A stretch of 64,000 nucleotides of DNA from JAJFJD01 sp965228975 (GCA_965228975.1 OZ245851.1:5270001-5334000), one strand, 5' to 3'; shown: positions 7,511 through 17,279, counted from the first letter of the stretch. A program made the numbers and translations. The notes: generated by a model from the sequence alone, not told the origin.

Positions 7511-8266
7511 ATGAAGGTTCTCGTCCCCGTCAAACGCGTTATCGACTACAACGTGAAAATCCGTGTCAAGGCGGACCAGACCGGCGTGGAAACCGCCAAC
7601 GTTAAGATGTCGATGAACCCGTTCGACGAAATTTCCGTCGAGGAAGCCGTCCGTATGAAGGAAGCGGGCACCGCAAGCGAAGTGATCGCCGTATCGATCG
7701 GGTCGCAACAGTCCCAGGAGACGATCCGCACGGCCCTGGCCATGGGCGCCGACCGTGGCATCCTGGTGCAGACCGACGAAGAGGTCGAACCGCTGGCGGT
7801 CGCCAAAATCCTCAAGGTTCTGGTCGAACGCGAAAGCCCCGATCTGGTGATCGCGGGCAAGCAGGCGATCGACGACGACTCGAACCAAACCGGTCAGATG
7901 CTGGCCGCCCTGCTGGGGTGGAGCCAGGCGACCTTCGCGTCCGAGATCGAACTCGGCGACGGCGGCGCGCAGGTCACGCGCGAAATCGACGGCGGGCTGG
8001 AAACCATCAAGATTTCGCTGCCGGCGGTCGTCACCGTCGATCTGCGCCTCAACGAGCCGCGCTACGCCTCGTTGCCGAACATCATGAAGGCGAAGAAGAA
8101 GCCGATCGACACGTTGACCCCGGACGAGGTGGGCGTCGATGTCAGCCCCCGGCTGGCGACGCTCAAGGTCGTCGACCCGCCGAAGCGCGAAGCGGGCGTG
8201 AAGGTCGAGACGGTCGCCGAACTGGTCGATAAATTGAAGAACGAAGCGAAGGTGATCGGAACATGA
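7511..8266 (+). CDS. etfB: Electron transfer flavoprotein subunit beta
   Basis: 251-aa small subunit of ETF, the soluble FAD/AMP heterodimer that takes electrons from acyl-CoA dehydrogenases and delivers them to ETF:quinone oxidoreductase. The opening MKVLVPVKRVIDYNVKIR and the AMP-binding region (GKQAIDDDSNQTGQM) are typical, as is the family signature VxxRLNEPRYASLPNI. I chose ATG 7511 because AGGGGAG lies about ten bases upstream; a GTG at 7502 would sit too close to it. The stop overlaps etfA by four bases (ATGA). Confidence 0.96.
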   Translation: MKVLVPVKRVIDYNVKIRVKADQTGVETANVKMSMNPFDEISVEEAVRMKEAGTASEVIAVSIGSQQSQETIRTALAMGADRGILVQTDEEVEPLAVAKILKVLVERESPDLVIAGKQAIDDDSNQTGQMLAALLGWSQATFASEIELGDGGAQVTREIDGGLETIKISLPAVVTVDLRLNEPRYASLPNIMKAKKKPIDTLTPDEVGVDVSPRLATLKVVDPPKREAGVKVETVAELVDKLKNEAKVIGT

Positions 8267-9204
8267 CGAGTCTGGTCGTTGCCGAACACGATAATTCGGA
8301 ACTGAAGGGCGCGACGCTCAACACCGTCGCCGCCGCCAAAGCCATCTCCGGCGATGTCCATGTACTGGTCGCGGGCGAGAATTGCGACGGCGTTGCCGAG
8401 GCCGCATCCAAGGTCGACGGCGTCGCCAAGGTGCTGGTCGCGCAAGGCGGCGAATACGCCAACGCGATCGCCGAAAACCTGGCCCCCCTGATCGTCAAGC
8501 TCGCGGGCGACTATTCCCATGTGCTGGCGCCGGCGGATACCTTCGGCAAGAACCTGATGCCGCGCGTCGCGGCCATGCTCGACGTGCAGCAGATTTCCGA
8601 CATCACCGCCGTGGAGTCCGACGATACTTTCGAACGGCCGATTTACGCGGGCAACGCCATCGCGACGGTCCAGTCGTCGGACGCGGTCAAGGTCATCACC
8701 GTGCGGACCACAGGGTTCGACGCCGTGGCGGCCGAGGGCGGTTCGGGCGCGGTCGAGACGGTCGACGCGGCCGGCGACGCGGGTCTTACCAGCTATGTCG
8801 GATCCGAAATCTCCAAATCCGAGCGTCCCGAATTGACGGCGGCGCGGGTGGTGATTTCCGGTGGGCGCGGCATGCAGAACGGCGAGAATTTCGCCATGCT
8901 CGAAAAGGTCGCCGACAAGATCGGCGCCGCGGTCGGGGCATCGCGCGCGGCGGTCGACGCCGGCTTCGTGCCGAACGACTACCAAGTTGGCCAAACCGGC
9001 AAGATCGTAGCGCCGGAACTATATATCGCGGTCGGCATTTCGGGTGCTATCCAGCATCTGGCCGGCATGAAGGACAGCAAAGTCATCGTCGCGATAAACA
9101 AGGATGAGGAAGCGCCCATCTTCCAGGTCGCGGATTACGGTATCGTGGGGGACCTCTTCACGATCGTGCCCGAGCTGGAGGAGGAACTCGATAAAGTGCT
9201 GTAG
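8263..9204 (+). CDS. etfA: Electron transfer flavoprotein subunit alpha
   Basis: 313-aa large ETF subunit carrying the FAD. The C-terminal FAD domain is intact: RAAVDAGFVPNDYQVGQTGK, then LYIAVGISGAIQHLAGM and ADYGIVGDLF, the ETF-alpha signature. Its ATG overlaps the etfB stop, so subunits should be made in equal amounts. It is followed 35 bases later by 3-hydroxybutyryl-CoA dehydrogenase, together forming a beta-oxidation/acyl-CoA electron transfer unit. Confidence 0.96.
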   Translation: MTSLVVAEHDNSELKGATLNTVAAAKAISGDVHVLVAGENCDGVAEAASKVDGVAKVLVAQGGEYANAIAENLAPLIVKLAGDYSHVLAPADTFGKNLMPRVAAMLDVQQISDITAVESDDTFERPIYAGNAIATVQSSDAVKVITVRTTGFDAVAAEGGSGAVETVDAAGDAGLTSYVGSEISKSERPELTAARVVISGGRGMQNGENFAMLEKVADKIGAAVGASRAAVDAGFVPNDYQVGQTGKIVAPELYIAVGISGAIQHLAGMKDSKVIVAINKDEEAPIFQVADYGIVGDLFTIVPELEEELDKVL

Positions 9205-9239
9205 GCGGCTCGCCGTCAAAGCACGTTGGGAGTAGGGCT

Positions 9240-10112
9240 ATGATTAAGACCATCGGCGTCATCGGCGCCGGGCAGATGGGCAATGGCATTGCCCATGTCT
9301 GCGCCGCATCCGGATTCGACGTGAAGCTCGTCGACCTGTCGCAGGACCAGCTCGACGCGGCGCTCGCGACCATCAACAAGAACATGGACCGCCAGGTCAA
9401 ACGCTCGCTGTTGAGCGAGGACGACAAGGCGGTGGCGCTGGGCCGGATCGAGACCGGTATCGACTATGCGTTGTTCGGCGGCTGCGACTTCGTTATCGAG
9501 GCGGCGACCGAGAACGAAGAGATCAAGCGCAAGGTGTTCGAGCAGCTTATCCCGCATCTCAAGGCGGATGCCCTGCTGGCCAGCAACACGTCCTCGATCT
9601 CGATCACGCGCCTCGCCGCGTCGACCGACCGGCCGGAACGCTTCATCGGCATGCATTTCATGCTGCCGGTGCCGGTGATGAAGCTGGTCGAGCTGATCCG
9701 CGGGCTGGCGACCGACGAGGAGACTTTCCAGGCGATCAAGACGCTGGCCGAGACCCTGGGCAAGGATGTGGCGGTGGCCGAGGACTTCCCGGCCTTCATC
9801 GTCAACCGAATCCTGCTGCCGATGATCAACGAAGCGGTCTACACGTTGTACGAAGGCGTCGGCGGCGTCGAGGCGATCGACAAGGCGATGCGCCTCGGCG
9901 CGAACCATCCCATGGGGCCGCTCGAACTGGCCGACTTCATCGGCCTCGACACCTGCCTGTCGATCATGCAGGTGTTATATGACGGGTTGGCGGATTCGAA
10001 ATACCGGCCCTGCCCATTGCTGGTGAAATATGTCGAGGCGGGCTGGCTCGGCCGCAAGGCGGGCCGCGGCTTCTACGACTACGGCGGGGAAACGCCGGTC
10101 CCGACGCGCTAG
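9240..10112 (+). CDS. hbd: 3-hydroxybutyryl-CoA dehydrogenase
   Basis: 290-aa NAD(P)-dependent 3-hydroxyacyl-CoA dehydrogenase converting acetoacetyl-CoA and 3-hydroxybutyryl-CoA. It shows the N-terminal Rossmann motif GAGQMGNG (9-16), the active-site region GMHFMLPVPVMKLVELI and the C-terminal signature FIVNRILLPMINEA with NHPMGPLELADFIGLD, typical of the short PaaH/Hbd group lacking a hydratase domain. It is the last gene of the etfBA operon; the 3' end overlaps the convergent tlpA-like gene by four bases. Confidence 0.94.
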   Translation: MIKTIGVIGAGQMGNGIAHVCAASGFDVKLVDLSQDQLDAALATINKNMDRQVKRSLLSEDDKAVALGRIETGIDYALFGGCDFVIEAATENEEIKRKVFEQLIPHLKADALLASNTSSISITRLAASTDRPERFIGMHFMLPVPVMKLVELIRGLATDEETFQAIKTLAETLGKDVAVAEDFPAFIVNRILLPMINEAVYTLYEGVGGVEAIDKAMRLGANHPMGPLELADFIGLDTCLSIMQVLYDGLADSKYRPCPLLVKYVEAGWLGRKAGRGFYDYGGETPVPTR

Positions 10113-10672
10113 CCGCCCTCTTTCAGGTAATACCGGATCAGGGCCTTTGCGTCCTTGTCGTCCCACTCGGCGATGCCGGTGAGCGAGCCGCGGATGTTGC
10201 CGCTGCGGTCGATCAGGAAACTCGCCGGCATGCCCTTCACGCCGAGGGCGCGGGCCAGTTCCATGCGTTTGTCGGTATAAAGGCCGAGCGTATCGAGGCC
10301 GAGTTTCTTTCGCAGGAAGGGCTCGGCCGTCTTCACGCCGCCCCGGTCGATGCTGACCGCGACGACGGCGAAGTCCTTGCCGCCCATATCGGCCTGCAGC
10401 CGGTCGAGCGAGGGCAGTTCGCGGACGCACGGCGCGCACCAGGTCGCCCAGAAATTCACCAGGATGACGCGGCCCTTGAAGTCGGCCAGCGATTGCGGCT
10501 TTTCCGCGCCGTCGAAGAAGCCGGTTTCCGGCACTGGTTTGGGCGTATCGTTGGGAGTAAATTGCTCCATCCAGCCGTTGAGCGGCGGTCCGGCGAGCGC
10601 CGGGCCGGACGCCACCGCGGCGAACAGAATGATGGCCAAGAGAAGTTTTGATATGAATTCAAAGGGTTTCAT
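10109..10672 (-). CDS. TlpA-like thiol:disulfide oxidoreductase
   Basis: 187-aa thioredoxin-fold protein (AhpC/TSA-Redoxin family) with an N-terminal signal peptide or anchor (about 8-28, ending ALAG) and the active-site motif WCAPC (78-82), followed by RELPSLDRL. The cis-Pro is in KGMPASFLIDRSG. Such proteins reduce cysteines in periplasmic partners, for instance in cytochrome c or cytochrome oxidase assembly. The open frame continues upstream opposite argH, but that part is spurious; ATG 10672 has GAAGG just upstream. Divergent from argH. Confidence 0.9.
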   Translation of the reverse strand: MKPFEFISKLLLAIILFAAVASGPALAGPPLNGWMEQFTPNDTPKPVPETGFFDGAEKPQSLADFKGRVILVNFWATWCAPCVRELPSLDRLQADMGGKDFAVVAVSIDRGGVKTAEPFLRKKLGLDTLGLYTDKRMELARALGVKGMPASFLIDRSGNIRGSLTGIAEWDDKDAKALIRYYLKEGG

Positions 10673-10714
10673 CGCGCCTTCGGTCATGCCGACGATTTTG
10701 ATCGGTGGTGCGCC

Positions 10715-12097
10715 ATGAGCAGCAACAGCATGTGGGGCGGGCGCTACGCGTCGGGCCCTTCGGCCATCATGGAACAAATCAACGCCTCCATCGGTTTCGA
10801 CCGGCGGCTCTTCGCCCAGGATATCGCGGGGTCCAAGGCGCATTGCCAAATGCTGGCCGATCAGGGCCTGATCAGCGCCGAGGACGGCGCCGCGATTCAG
10901 GACGGCCTCGACCGTATCCTGAAGGAGATCGAGGCCGGTACGTTTGAATTTAAGACGGCGCTGGAAGATATCCACCTGAATATTGAGGCCCGTCTCGCAG
11001 AATTGATCGGCGATGCCGCCGGCCGGCTGCATACCGCGCGCAGCCGCAACGATCAGGTTGCGACCGACTTCCGGCTCTGGGTGCGCGACGCGATTGACGG
11101 GCTGGACGAACAGCTCCAGGCGCTGCAGGCGGCCCTGATCGAGAAGGCCGAGGCGCATGCGGATACCGTCATGCCGGGCTTCACCCATCTGCAGCCGGCA
11201 CAGCCCGTCACCTTCGGCCATCATCTGCTGGCCTATGTGGCGATGGTCGGGCGCGACCGCGGGCGGCTGCGGGATTGCCGTGCGCGGGTCAACGAAAGCC
11301 CGTTGGGGGCGGCGGCGCTGGCCGGCACGTCCTTCGACATCGACCGGCATGCGACGGCAAAGGCGCTCGGCTTCGACGCGCCGATGGAAAACTCCATGGA
11401 TGCGGTGTCGGCGCGCGATTTCACGCTGGAATTCCTGGCGGCCTTGTCGATCTCGGCGGTCCATCTCTCGCGCCTGGCCGAGGAGATCGTTTTGTGGTGC
11501 ACGCCGCAATACGGCTTCATCCGGTTGTCGGACGCCTATACCACCGGCTCGTCGATCATGCCGCAGAAGCGCAACCCGGACGCGGCGGAACTGGCGCGCG
11601 CCAAGGCCGGCCGCATCGTCGGCGCGATGACCGGATTGATGATCGTGATGAAGGGTCTGCCGCTGGCCTACGGCAAGGACATGCAGGAAGACAAGGAACC
11701 GGCGTTCGACGCCGCGGAAAGCCTGTCGCTCGCCATCGCCGCGATGGCCGGTATGGTCGGCGACATGGAAGCGGACCCGGACGCGATGGAACGCGCGCTG
11801 GTGGACGGCTTCCCGACAGCGACCGATCTGGCCGATTGGCTGGTGCGCGTGCTCGACATGCCCTTCCGGCGGGCCCATCACGTGACGGGGCAAATCGTCG
11901 CCCTGGCGGAAAAACAGGGCTGCGGTCTGGCGGATCTGCCGCTTGCGGACATGCAACAGGTGGAATCCGGGATAACCGAGGATATATACTCGGTATTGAG
12001 CAATGCGGCGGCGGTGCAGAGCCGGAAGAGTTTCGGCGGGACCGCACCGGAGCGGGTGCGTGAAGCCGCCAAGGCCGCACGGGAGCGATTCTTGTGA
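10715..12097 (+). CDS. argH: Argininosuccinate lyase
   Basis: 460-aa cytoplasmic enzyme splitting argininosuccinate into arginine and fumarate. It opens with the typical MWGGRYASGP and has the fumarase/lyase signature GSSIMPQKRNPD at about 278-289, containing the catalytic serine loop. HTARSRNDQVATDFRLW (substrate binding) and FTHLQPAQP are also intact. The stop TGA shares its last base with the ATG of the small lipoprotein gene, which in turn overlaps lysA, so arginine and lysine end-steps are transcribed together. Confidence 0.97.
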   Translation: MSSNSMWGGRYASGPSAIMEQINASIGFDRRLFAQDIAGSKAHCQMLADQGLISAEDGAAIQDGLDRILKEIEAGTFEFKTALEDIHLNIEARLAELIGDAAGRLHTARSRNDQVATDFRLWVRDAIDGLDEQLQALQAALIEKAEAHADTVMPGFTHLQPAQPVTFGHHLLAYVAMVGRDRGRLRDCRARVNESPLGAAALAGTSFDIDRHATAKALGFDAPMENSMDAVSARDFTLEFLAALSISAVHLSRLAEEIVLWCTPQYGFIRLSDAYTTGSSIMPQKRNPDAAELARAKAGRIVGAMTGLMIVMKGLPLAYGKDMQEDKEPAFDAAESLSLAIAAMAGMVGDMEADPDAMERALVDGFPTATDLADWLVRVLDMPFRRAHHVTGQIVALAEKQGCGLADLPLADMQQVESGITEDIYSVLSNAAAVQSRKSFGGTAPERVREAAKAARERFL

Positions 12098-12225
12098 TGC
12101 GACTGATTTTAAGGGTGTTTTTCGTCCTGGCGCTGGCCACCGGCATGGCCGCGTGCGGCAAGAAGGGGCCGCCGGAGCCGCCGGGCAAGGGCGAATACCC
12201 CCGAACCTATCCGGCGCCGCGATGA
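12097..12225 (+). CDS. lptM: LptM-like small lipoprotein
   Basis: 42-aa protein embedded between argH and lysA, overlapping the first by one base and the second by four. It has a basic start (MRLILR), a hydrophobic segment and a lipobox MAAC giving a lipidated Cys20, followed by GKKGPPEPPGKGEYPRTYP. This C-G-x-K-G-P pattern after the cysteine is the signature of LptM (formerly YifL), an outer-membrane lipoprotein that helps oxidative maturation of the LptD/E translocon in Enterobacteria. The argH-lptM-lysA order is common in Rhodospirillales-type genomes, as far as I recall. Confidence 0.85.
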   Translation: MRLILRVFFVLALATGMAACGKKGPPEPPGKGEYPRTYPAPR

Positions 12226-13514
12226 ATCATTTTCAGTATCGCAACGGCGCCCTGCACGCGGAAGACGTGCCGATCACCCGGATCGCCGAGGCGGAGGGGA
12301 CACCCTTCTATTGTTATTCGACGGCGACGCTGACCCGGCATTACCAGGTGTTCGCCGAGGCGTTGTCCGGCCTCGACGCCAAGATCTTCTATGCGGTCAA
12401 GGCGAACTCGAACCTCGCGGTGATCAAGACCTTCGCGGATTTGGGCGCGGGCGCGGACGTGGTGTCCGAGGGCGAGTTGCGCCGGGCGCTTGCGGCGGGC
12501 GTGCCCGCGGACGGCATCATCTTCTCCGGCGTCGGCAAATCGCAGGAAGAACTCGCCGGCGCCGTGGAACGCGGCATCCACCAGATCAACGTGGAATCGC
12601 AGCCCGAGCTCGACGCGTTGTCGGATGTCGCGAAAGCGCGCAATGCGACGATGGACATCGCGATCCGGGTCAACCCGGACGTGGACGCGAAGACCCATGA
12701 CAAGATTTCGACCGGCCGGCAGGAAGACAAGTTCGGCATCGACATCGCGGACGCGGTCGAGACCTACCGGCGGGCCGCCGAGCTGCCCGGCGTCAACCCG
12801 GTGTCGGTGGCGGTCCATATCGGCTCGCAGTTGACCGACCTGGAGCCCTTCCGCACGGCGTTTACCCGCGTCGCGGAACTGGTGCGGACGCTGCGGGATC
12901 AGGGACACGCGATCACCCGGTTGGATCTCGGCGGCGGACTTGGCATCCCGTATCGCGACGAGGAGCCGCCCTTGCCGGAAGAGTATGCGGCGATGGTGCG
13001 CGAGACGGTCGGCGACCTCGGCTGCCAGTTGGCTTTCGAGCCCGGCCGCATGCTCGTCGGCAATGCGGGCTTGCTGGTCTCGCGGGTGCTGTTCGTGAAG
13101 CTCGGCAACAGCCGCTGCTTCGTGGTCCTCGACGCCGCGATGAACGATTTGATTCGCCCGACGTTGTACGAGGCGCATCATGATTTGATGCCGGTGGCGC
13201 AGGCCCCGTCGAATGCGGCCTTCGAGCCCGCCGATGTGGTCGGCCCGGTCTGCGAGACCGGTGACACCTTCGTACGGGGATACCCCCTACCGCCCGTGGT
13301 CACCGGAGATTTACTGGCATTCGCCTCCGCGGGGGCGTACGGTGCCGTTATGGCGTCGACATATAACTCGCGGCCGTTGGTGCCGGAGGTTATGGTGAGC
13401 GGAAGCGACTATTCGGTGATCCGCGCGCGCCAGAGCTACGAAGAATTACTCGGGCTGGACAGTTTCGCGGACTGGCAGCAGGACGACCCCTTGAGACGGC
13501 GGAGTATGGGATAA
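12222..13514 (+). CDS. lysA: Diaminopimelate decarboxylase
   Basis: 430-aa PLP enzyme (fold III) that makes L-lysine from meso-diaminopimelate. The Schiff-base lysine is Lys60 in FYAVKANSN. HIGSQ, the glycine-rich phosphate loop LGGGLGIPY, the FEPGRMLVGNAG motif and the active-site cysteine in GPVCETGD (dimer interface) are present. The start at 12222 overlaps lptM (ATGA); upstream in-frame sequence belongs to argH/lptM territory and is not coding in this frame. It ends on the start of the TIGR02302 gene. Confidence 0.97.
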   Translation: MNHFQYRNGALHAEDVPITRIAEAEGTPFYCYSTATLTRHYQVFAEALSGLDAKIFYAVKANSNLAVIKTFADLGAGADVVSEGELRRALAAGVPADGIIFSGVGKSQEELAGAVERGIHQINVESQPELDALSDVAKARNATMDIAIRVNPDVDAKTHDKISTGRQEDKFGIDIADAVETYRRAAELPGVNPVSVAVHIGSQLTDLEPFRTAFTRVAELVRTLRDQGHAITRLDLGGGLGIPYRDEEPPLPEEYAAMVRETVGDLGCQLAFEPGRMLVGNAGLLVSRVLFVKLGNSRCFVVLDAAMNDLIRPTLYEAHHDLMPVAQAPSNAAFEPADVVGPVCETGDTFVRGYPLPPVVTGDLLAFASAGAYGAVMASTYNSRPLVPEVMVSGSDYSVIRARQSYEELLGLDSFADWQQDDPLRRRSMG

Positions 13515-16129
13515 TGCGCCCAAAGAGCCGGACGCCTAGGAAACGACGTGGATCGGCCCTTGCCGCGGTGTTGCCGCGATGGCGGATTTCGCTTTCCCGC
13601 CACATTCTTCTTTGGGAACGGCTCTGGCCGGCGCTCTGGCCCGGGCTCGCCTTCGCCGGGCTGTTTGTCGTGCTCGCGCTCTTCGGGTTTCCGCAGGCGC
13701 TGCCGGGATGGCTGCATAGTCTGCTGCTTCTGGCATTCGGCATCGCCATCGTCTGGTGTTTGTGGCGCGGTGCGCGCGCGCTGCGGATCCCGGATCGCGA
13801 CGAATCGCTCCGCCATATCGAACAGGTCAACGACCTGGACCATCGCCCGCTGGAGACGCTAGAGGACAACCTGGCGACCGGGTTCGGCGATTCGGCTTCG
13901 CGCGATCTGTGGCGGCTGCATCAGGAACGCATGAAGGCGGCGGTTGCGCGCCTGCGCATCGGGTGGCCGCGGCCGCGGCTCATCCGGCGGGACCCGTTTG
14001 CATTCCGCATCGGGCTGGGCGTTGCGTTGATCGCCGGGTTCCTGGCGGTCGGCAACCAAGCCGGCGACCGTATCCTGCAGGCCTTGACGCCGGACGTCTT
14101 GGCCGGTGACGGGAAGGTGGCGGTCAAACTCGATGCCTGGATCACGCCGCCGGATTACACCCGGAAACCGCCGGTCTTCTTGGCGTCGGGCGATCTGGCC
14201 GGCGCGGCGACCGAAACGGCCGAGAAGACCGAGACGGCAGACGGTTCCGCCACGCCGAAGTCGGTTGCGCCGGGGACGGTCATCACCGTGCCGAAAGGCA
14301 GCAAGCTGGTGATTCGCCTGACCGGCGGACGGACAACGCCGGAACTCGGCATGGGCGATGCGGCCAAACCGTTCGAGGGTGACGACAAGGCCGGGTTTCA
14401 CATCGAGAACGAACTGACGGAACCGGGCCGTGTTCTGGTCCGGCAAGACGGCGTCGAATTGGTGGGATGGGATGTCGCGATCACCGACGACACGATCCCG
14501 ACGATCGCCTTTTCCAACAAGCCCAGCGAGAGTCAGCGCAAGGCCTTGCGGTTGGATTTCGAGGCGGCCGACGACTACGGCGTCGAAAAGGTGACCGCAA
14601 CGATCACCCGATCCGATGCGAAAGGGGAAAAATCGGCTTTGGCCGATCTGCCGCCGATCGAACTCGATCTGCCCTTGCCCGGCGTCATGGCGCGGGAGAT
14701 AAAGTCGACCAGCTATCACGACTTGACGCCCCATCCATGGGCCGGTCTGCCGGTCAACATCCAGCTTATGGCGCAGGATGCGGCGGGACAGGTCGGCAAG
14801 AGCGCGGTGGTGCAGGCCGTGCTGCCGGAGCGCGTCTTCACCCATCCGGTGGCGCGGGCGATTATCAAGCAGCGCCGCCAGCTCGCCGTGTATCCGAACA
14901 AGAACCGGAACCGGGTTGCCGCCCATCTGGAAATCCTCGCTTGGGAGCATGAGCAGTATAACGGCGACGTGGTGGTGTTCATGGCGCTGACCTCCGCGTC
15001 GCGGCGGCTGGAGCGCGGGTATCGGGATACGGCGGACCATGTGGCGGGCGTGATGAAGCTGTTGTGGGACACCGCGCTGCGCCTCGAGGACGGCACCCTG
15101 TCGCTGAGCGAGCAGGCGTTGCGGGAGGCGCAACAGGCCTTGCAGGACGCCTTGCGCGACGGAGCGGACGACAAGGAACTCGAGAAGTTGCTGCGCGAGC
15201 TGGAACGCGCGATGGACGAGTATCTCAATTCGCTCGCCGAATCGCTGAAGGACATGCCGCGCCAGCCGAACGAGCTGAACCAGCAGAACGATCAGAACAT
15301 CACGCTGAACCGCGACGACCTGAAGAAGATGCTGGACCGGATCCGCGAGTTGATGAAGAGCGGCCAGCGGGACGCGGCGAAGCAAATGCTATCGCAGTTG
15401 CGGAATATGCTGGAAAATCTGAAGGCGCGGCGCTTCGCGCGGCCGGGTCAAAAGCAACAGCGTGCGATGCAGATGCTGAACGATCTGCAGGATATCATTA
15501 AGGATCAGCAGAAGCTGTTGGATAAGACCTTCCGCGAGGCGCAACGCCGCGGCCAGATGCGGCCGCAGGGCAACCGGCGCTTCCGGATGCCGCCCGGCAT
15601 GCGGCGTCCCGAGGGAGAGCCCAACCAATCGCCATCGCCGCTGTCGCGGGAATCGGAGACGCAGGAGGCCTTACGCAAGCGGCTCGGCGAGTTGATGCGC
15701 GAATTGGGCGAGATGTCCGATTCGGTGCCGCGCCCGCTCGGCCGGGCCGAGCGCTCGATGCGCGGGTCCACCGAACAATTGGGCAAGGGCCAGGCCGGTC
15801 AAGCGGTGCCGCCGCAGACCGATGCGATCGACCAGCTTCAGCAGGGCGCGCGCGCCGCCACGGAAGCGCTCATGCGGCAATTCGGTCAGCGCGGCCAGCG
15901 GGGCGAGGGCAACCCGACCTCCGAGGCGCGGGACCGTCAGCGCGACCCATTCGGCCGGACCCAGGATAACGACGGCCGCGGCATGAATACCGAGCAGGTC
16001 GAAATCCCCGATCAGGACCGGTTGCGCGATGCCCGCCGTATCCGCGACGAATTGCGCCGCCGCGCCGGACAACGGACCCGTCCGCAGCCGGAACTCGACT
16101 ACATCGATCGGTTACTGAAACAGTTCTAG
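13514..16129 (+). CDS. TIGR02302/DUF4175 family membrane protein
   Basis: 871-aa alphaproteobacterial protein of unknown function. It has two N-terminal TM segments (about 35-55 and 60-80), a third near residue 165-185, then a large extracytoplasmic part with beta-rich repeats (residues about 190-420) and a long alpha-helical, Gln/Arg/Met-rich C-terminal half likely to form coiled coils (about 480-690). The final 150 residues are low in complexity (QFGQRGQRGEG). Its ATG overlaps the lysA stop. Family members sit next to lysA in many alphaproteobacteria; a cell-envelope role is plausible from topology only. Confidence 0.88.
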   Translation: MRPKSRTPRKRRGSALAAVLPRWRISLSRHILLWERLWPALWPGLAFAGLFVVLALFGFPQALPGWLHSLLLLAFGIAIVWCLWRGARALRIPDRDESLRHIEQVNDLDHRPLETLEDNLATGFGDSASRDLWRLHQERMKAAVARLRIGWPRPRLIRRDPFAFRIGLGVALIAGFLAVGNQAGDRILQALTPDVLAGDGKVAVKLDAWITPPDYTRKPPVFLASGDLAGAATETAEKTETADGSATPKSVAPGTVITVPKGSKLVIRLTGGRTTPELGMGDAAKPFEGDDKAGFHIENELTEPGRVLVRQDGVELVGWDVAITDDTIPTIAFSNKPSESQRKALRLDFEAADDYGVEKVTATITRSDAKGEKSALADLPPIELDLPLPGVMAREIKSTSYHDLTPHPWAGLPVNIQLMAQDAAGQVGKSAVVQAVLPERVFTHPVARAIIKQRRQLAVYPNKNRNRVAAHLEILAWEHEQYNGDVVVFMALTSASRRLERGYRDTADHVAGVMKLLWDTALRLEDGTLSLSEQALREAQQALQDALRDGADDKELEKLLRELERAMDEYLNSLAESLKDMPRQPNELNQQNDQNITLNRDDLKKMLDRIRELMKSGQRDAAKQMLSQLRNMLENLKARRFARPGQKQQRAMQMLNDLQDIIKDQQKLLDKTFREAQRRGQMRPQGNRRFRMPPGMRRPEGEPNQSPSPLSRESETQEALRKRLGELMRELGEMSDSVPRPLGRAERSMRGSTEQLGKGQAGQAVPPQTDAIDQLQQGARAATEALMRQFGQRGQRGEGNPTSEARDRQRDPFGRTQDNDGRGMNTEQVEIPDQDRLRDARRIRDELRRRAGQRTRPQPELDYIDRLLKQF

Positions 16130-16154
16130 ACGCGGTGTCGCCGCCCGATACCGG

Positions 16155-17279
16155 TCATTTCTTGTCCGGCATCGCGGAGCCGCGTCCCGCGGTCTGCGCG
16201 TCGCCCGGGCGCGTGAAGGTGATATCGAGTTTCTCGGCGGCCGCCGGCGGGTTCTTGAACTGTGTTTGGTAGGTCACCTGTTCTCCCGGCTCGACCGATT
16301 CCTGCTGTGCCGTGAAGGTCCAGATGTGCAATTCCTTGCCGTCCTTATCCAGCAGCGCGCCACGCAGGAGCGGCACCGTCTGCCGGTTGCCGGAGGTGTT
16401 CTTGATGGCGCCGTTCACGACCAGGACCTCGTCGTTTCCGTCGATTTCCTTGGTCGGTTTCGGATCGGCGATGTGAAGGCCTTGCCCCAGCACATCCGGC
16501 TTCAACCCAATCATCGCATATATCTTACTGGTTGCCGGGAACCACATCACGACCTTCGACTGCATGAAATAGCCGACGCCGACGACGGCCGTAATCAGCA
16601 GAACGAGCGCCAATAATGAAATCAGCCGCATCAAGCCGCGGCGCCCCTTGCCGCTCTCCGCCGCAACCGCCGCCTCGTCGGATTCGCCGGCCGCGCCCGG
16701 CGGGGGCGGGAAGCCGTCCGCGCGGGCATCATCCGCCGTGCCGTGATCGGCATCCTCATCCGCGGTCCAAGCCGTCGGAACTTCTTCCTCCTCCGCGGAA
16801 GCGGTGTCTTCGGCGGTGCCGTCATCGCTCGTACCCACGGTATCCGGCTCGTCGTCGGACCCGAAGATGCTGTCCATCGCCGCGTTGGAGAGGACCTTTT
16901 CGACCGAATCTTCGGCGTTGGAGGCCTCTTCGGGCGACTCTTGCGAGCCGAGGTCCGCGGGCGCCGCCTCTTCGGGGGCGGGTGCCTCGTCGGGCGCCAC
17001 GTCGTCGACCGGCGTCTTTTCCGCTACGGGCTCGGCGGGGGATTCCGCGACCGGTTCCTCGGCGGCAGGCTCGGCGGCGGGAGGTTCAGCGGGTGTCGGC
17101 TCCGGTGCGGCAACGTCGGGCGCAAGCTCACCTTCCAGCGTTTCGCCGGCCGGCTCCGCGTCGGGCATTGCGTGCCACTGGTGCGCGCATTTGCTGCATT
17201 TTACCGTTCGCCCGGCGGACCCAAGCGCCTCTGGCTTCACGTTGAAGCTCGCGCCGCAAGTCGGGCAAGAGATAATCAT
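16155..17279 (-). CDS. MJ0042-type zinc-ribbon protein with DUF3426 domain
   Basis: 374 aa in three parts. Residues 1-40 are a CxxC...CxxC zinc ribbon (CPTC and CSKC) of the MJ0042 type. Residues about 45-205 are an Ala/Glu/Pro/Asp-rich acidic linker with no expected fold. A single TM segment (about 222-242, LLALVLLITAVVGVGYFM) leads into a C-terminal DUF3426 domain (about 255-365) that resembles FxLYD/LEA-like beta domains. The arrangement puts the zinc ribbon in the cytoplasm and the beta domain outside. Function unknown. It is divergent from ftsEX, a frequent neighbour in alphaproteobacteria. Confidence 0.88.
   Translation of the reverse strand: MIISCPTCGASFNVKPEALGSAGRTVKCSKCAHQWHAMPDAEPAGETLEGELAPDVAAPEPTPAEPPAAEPAAEEPVAESPAEPVAEKTPVDDVAPDEAPAPEEAAPADLGSQESPEEASNAEDSVEKVLSNAAMDSIFGSDDEPDTVGTSDDGTAEDTASAEEEEVPTAWTADEDADHGTADDARADGFPPPPGAAGESDEAAVAAESGKGRRGLMRLISLLALVLLITAVVGVGYFMQSKVVMWFPATSKIYAMIGLKPDVLGQGLHIADPKPTKEIDGNDEVLVVNGAIKNTSGNRQTVPLLRGALLDKDGKELHIWTFTAQQESVEPGEQVTYQTQFKNPPAAAEKLDITFTRPGDAQTAGRGSAMPDKK

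Noticed and set aside
10673..11956. Upstream extension of the TlpA frame to a 615-aa protein antisense to argH
   Set aside because: The extra 428 residues are the mirror of argH, show no family features, and the signal peptide with WCAPC domain begins cleanly at ATG 10672.
13859..15385. 508-aa reverse-strand ORF inside the TIGR02302 gene
   Set aside because: Long open antisense frames are expected in high-GC DNA; composition is Arg/His/Gln-rich without domains, and the forward frame encodes a known family.
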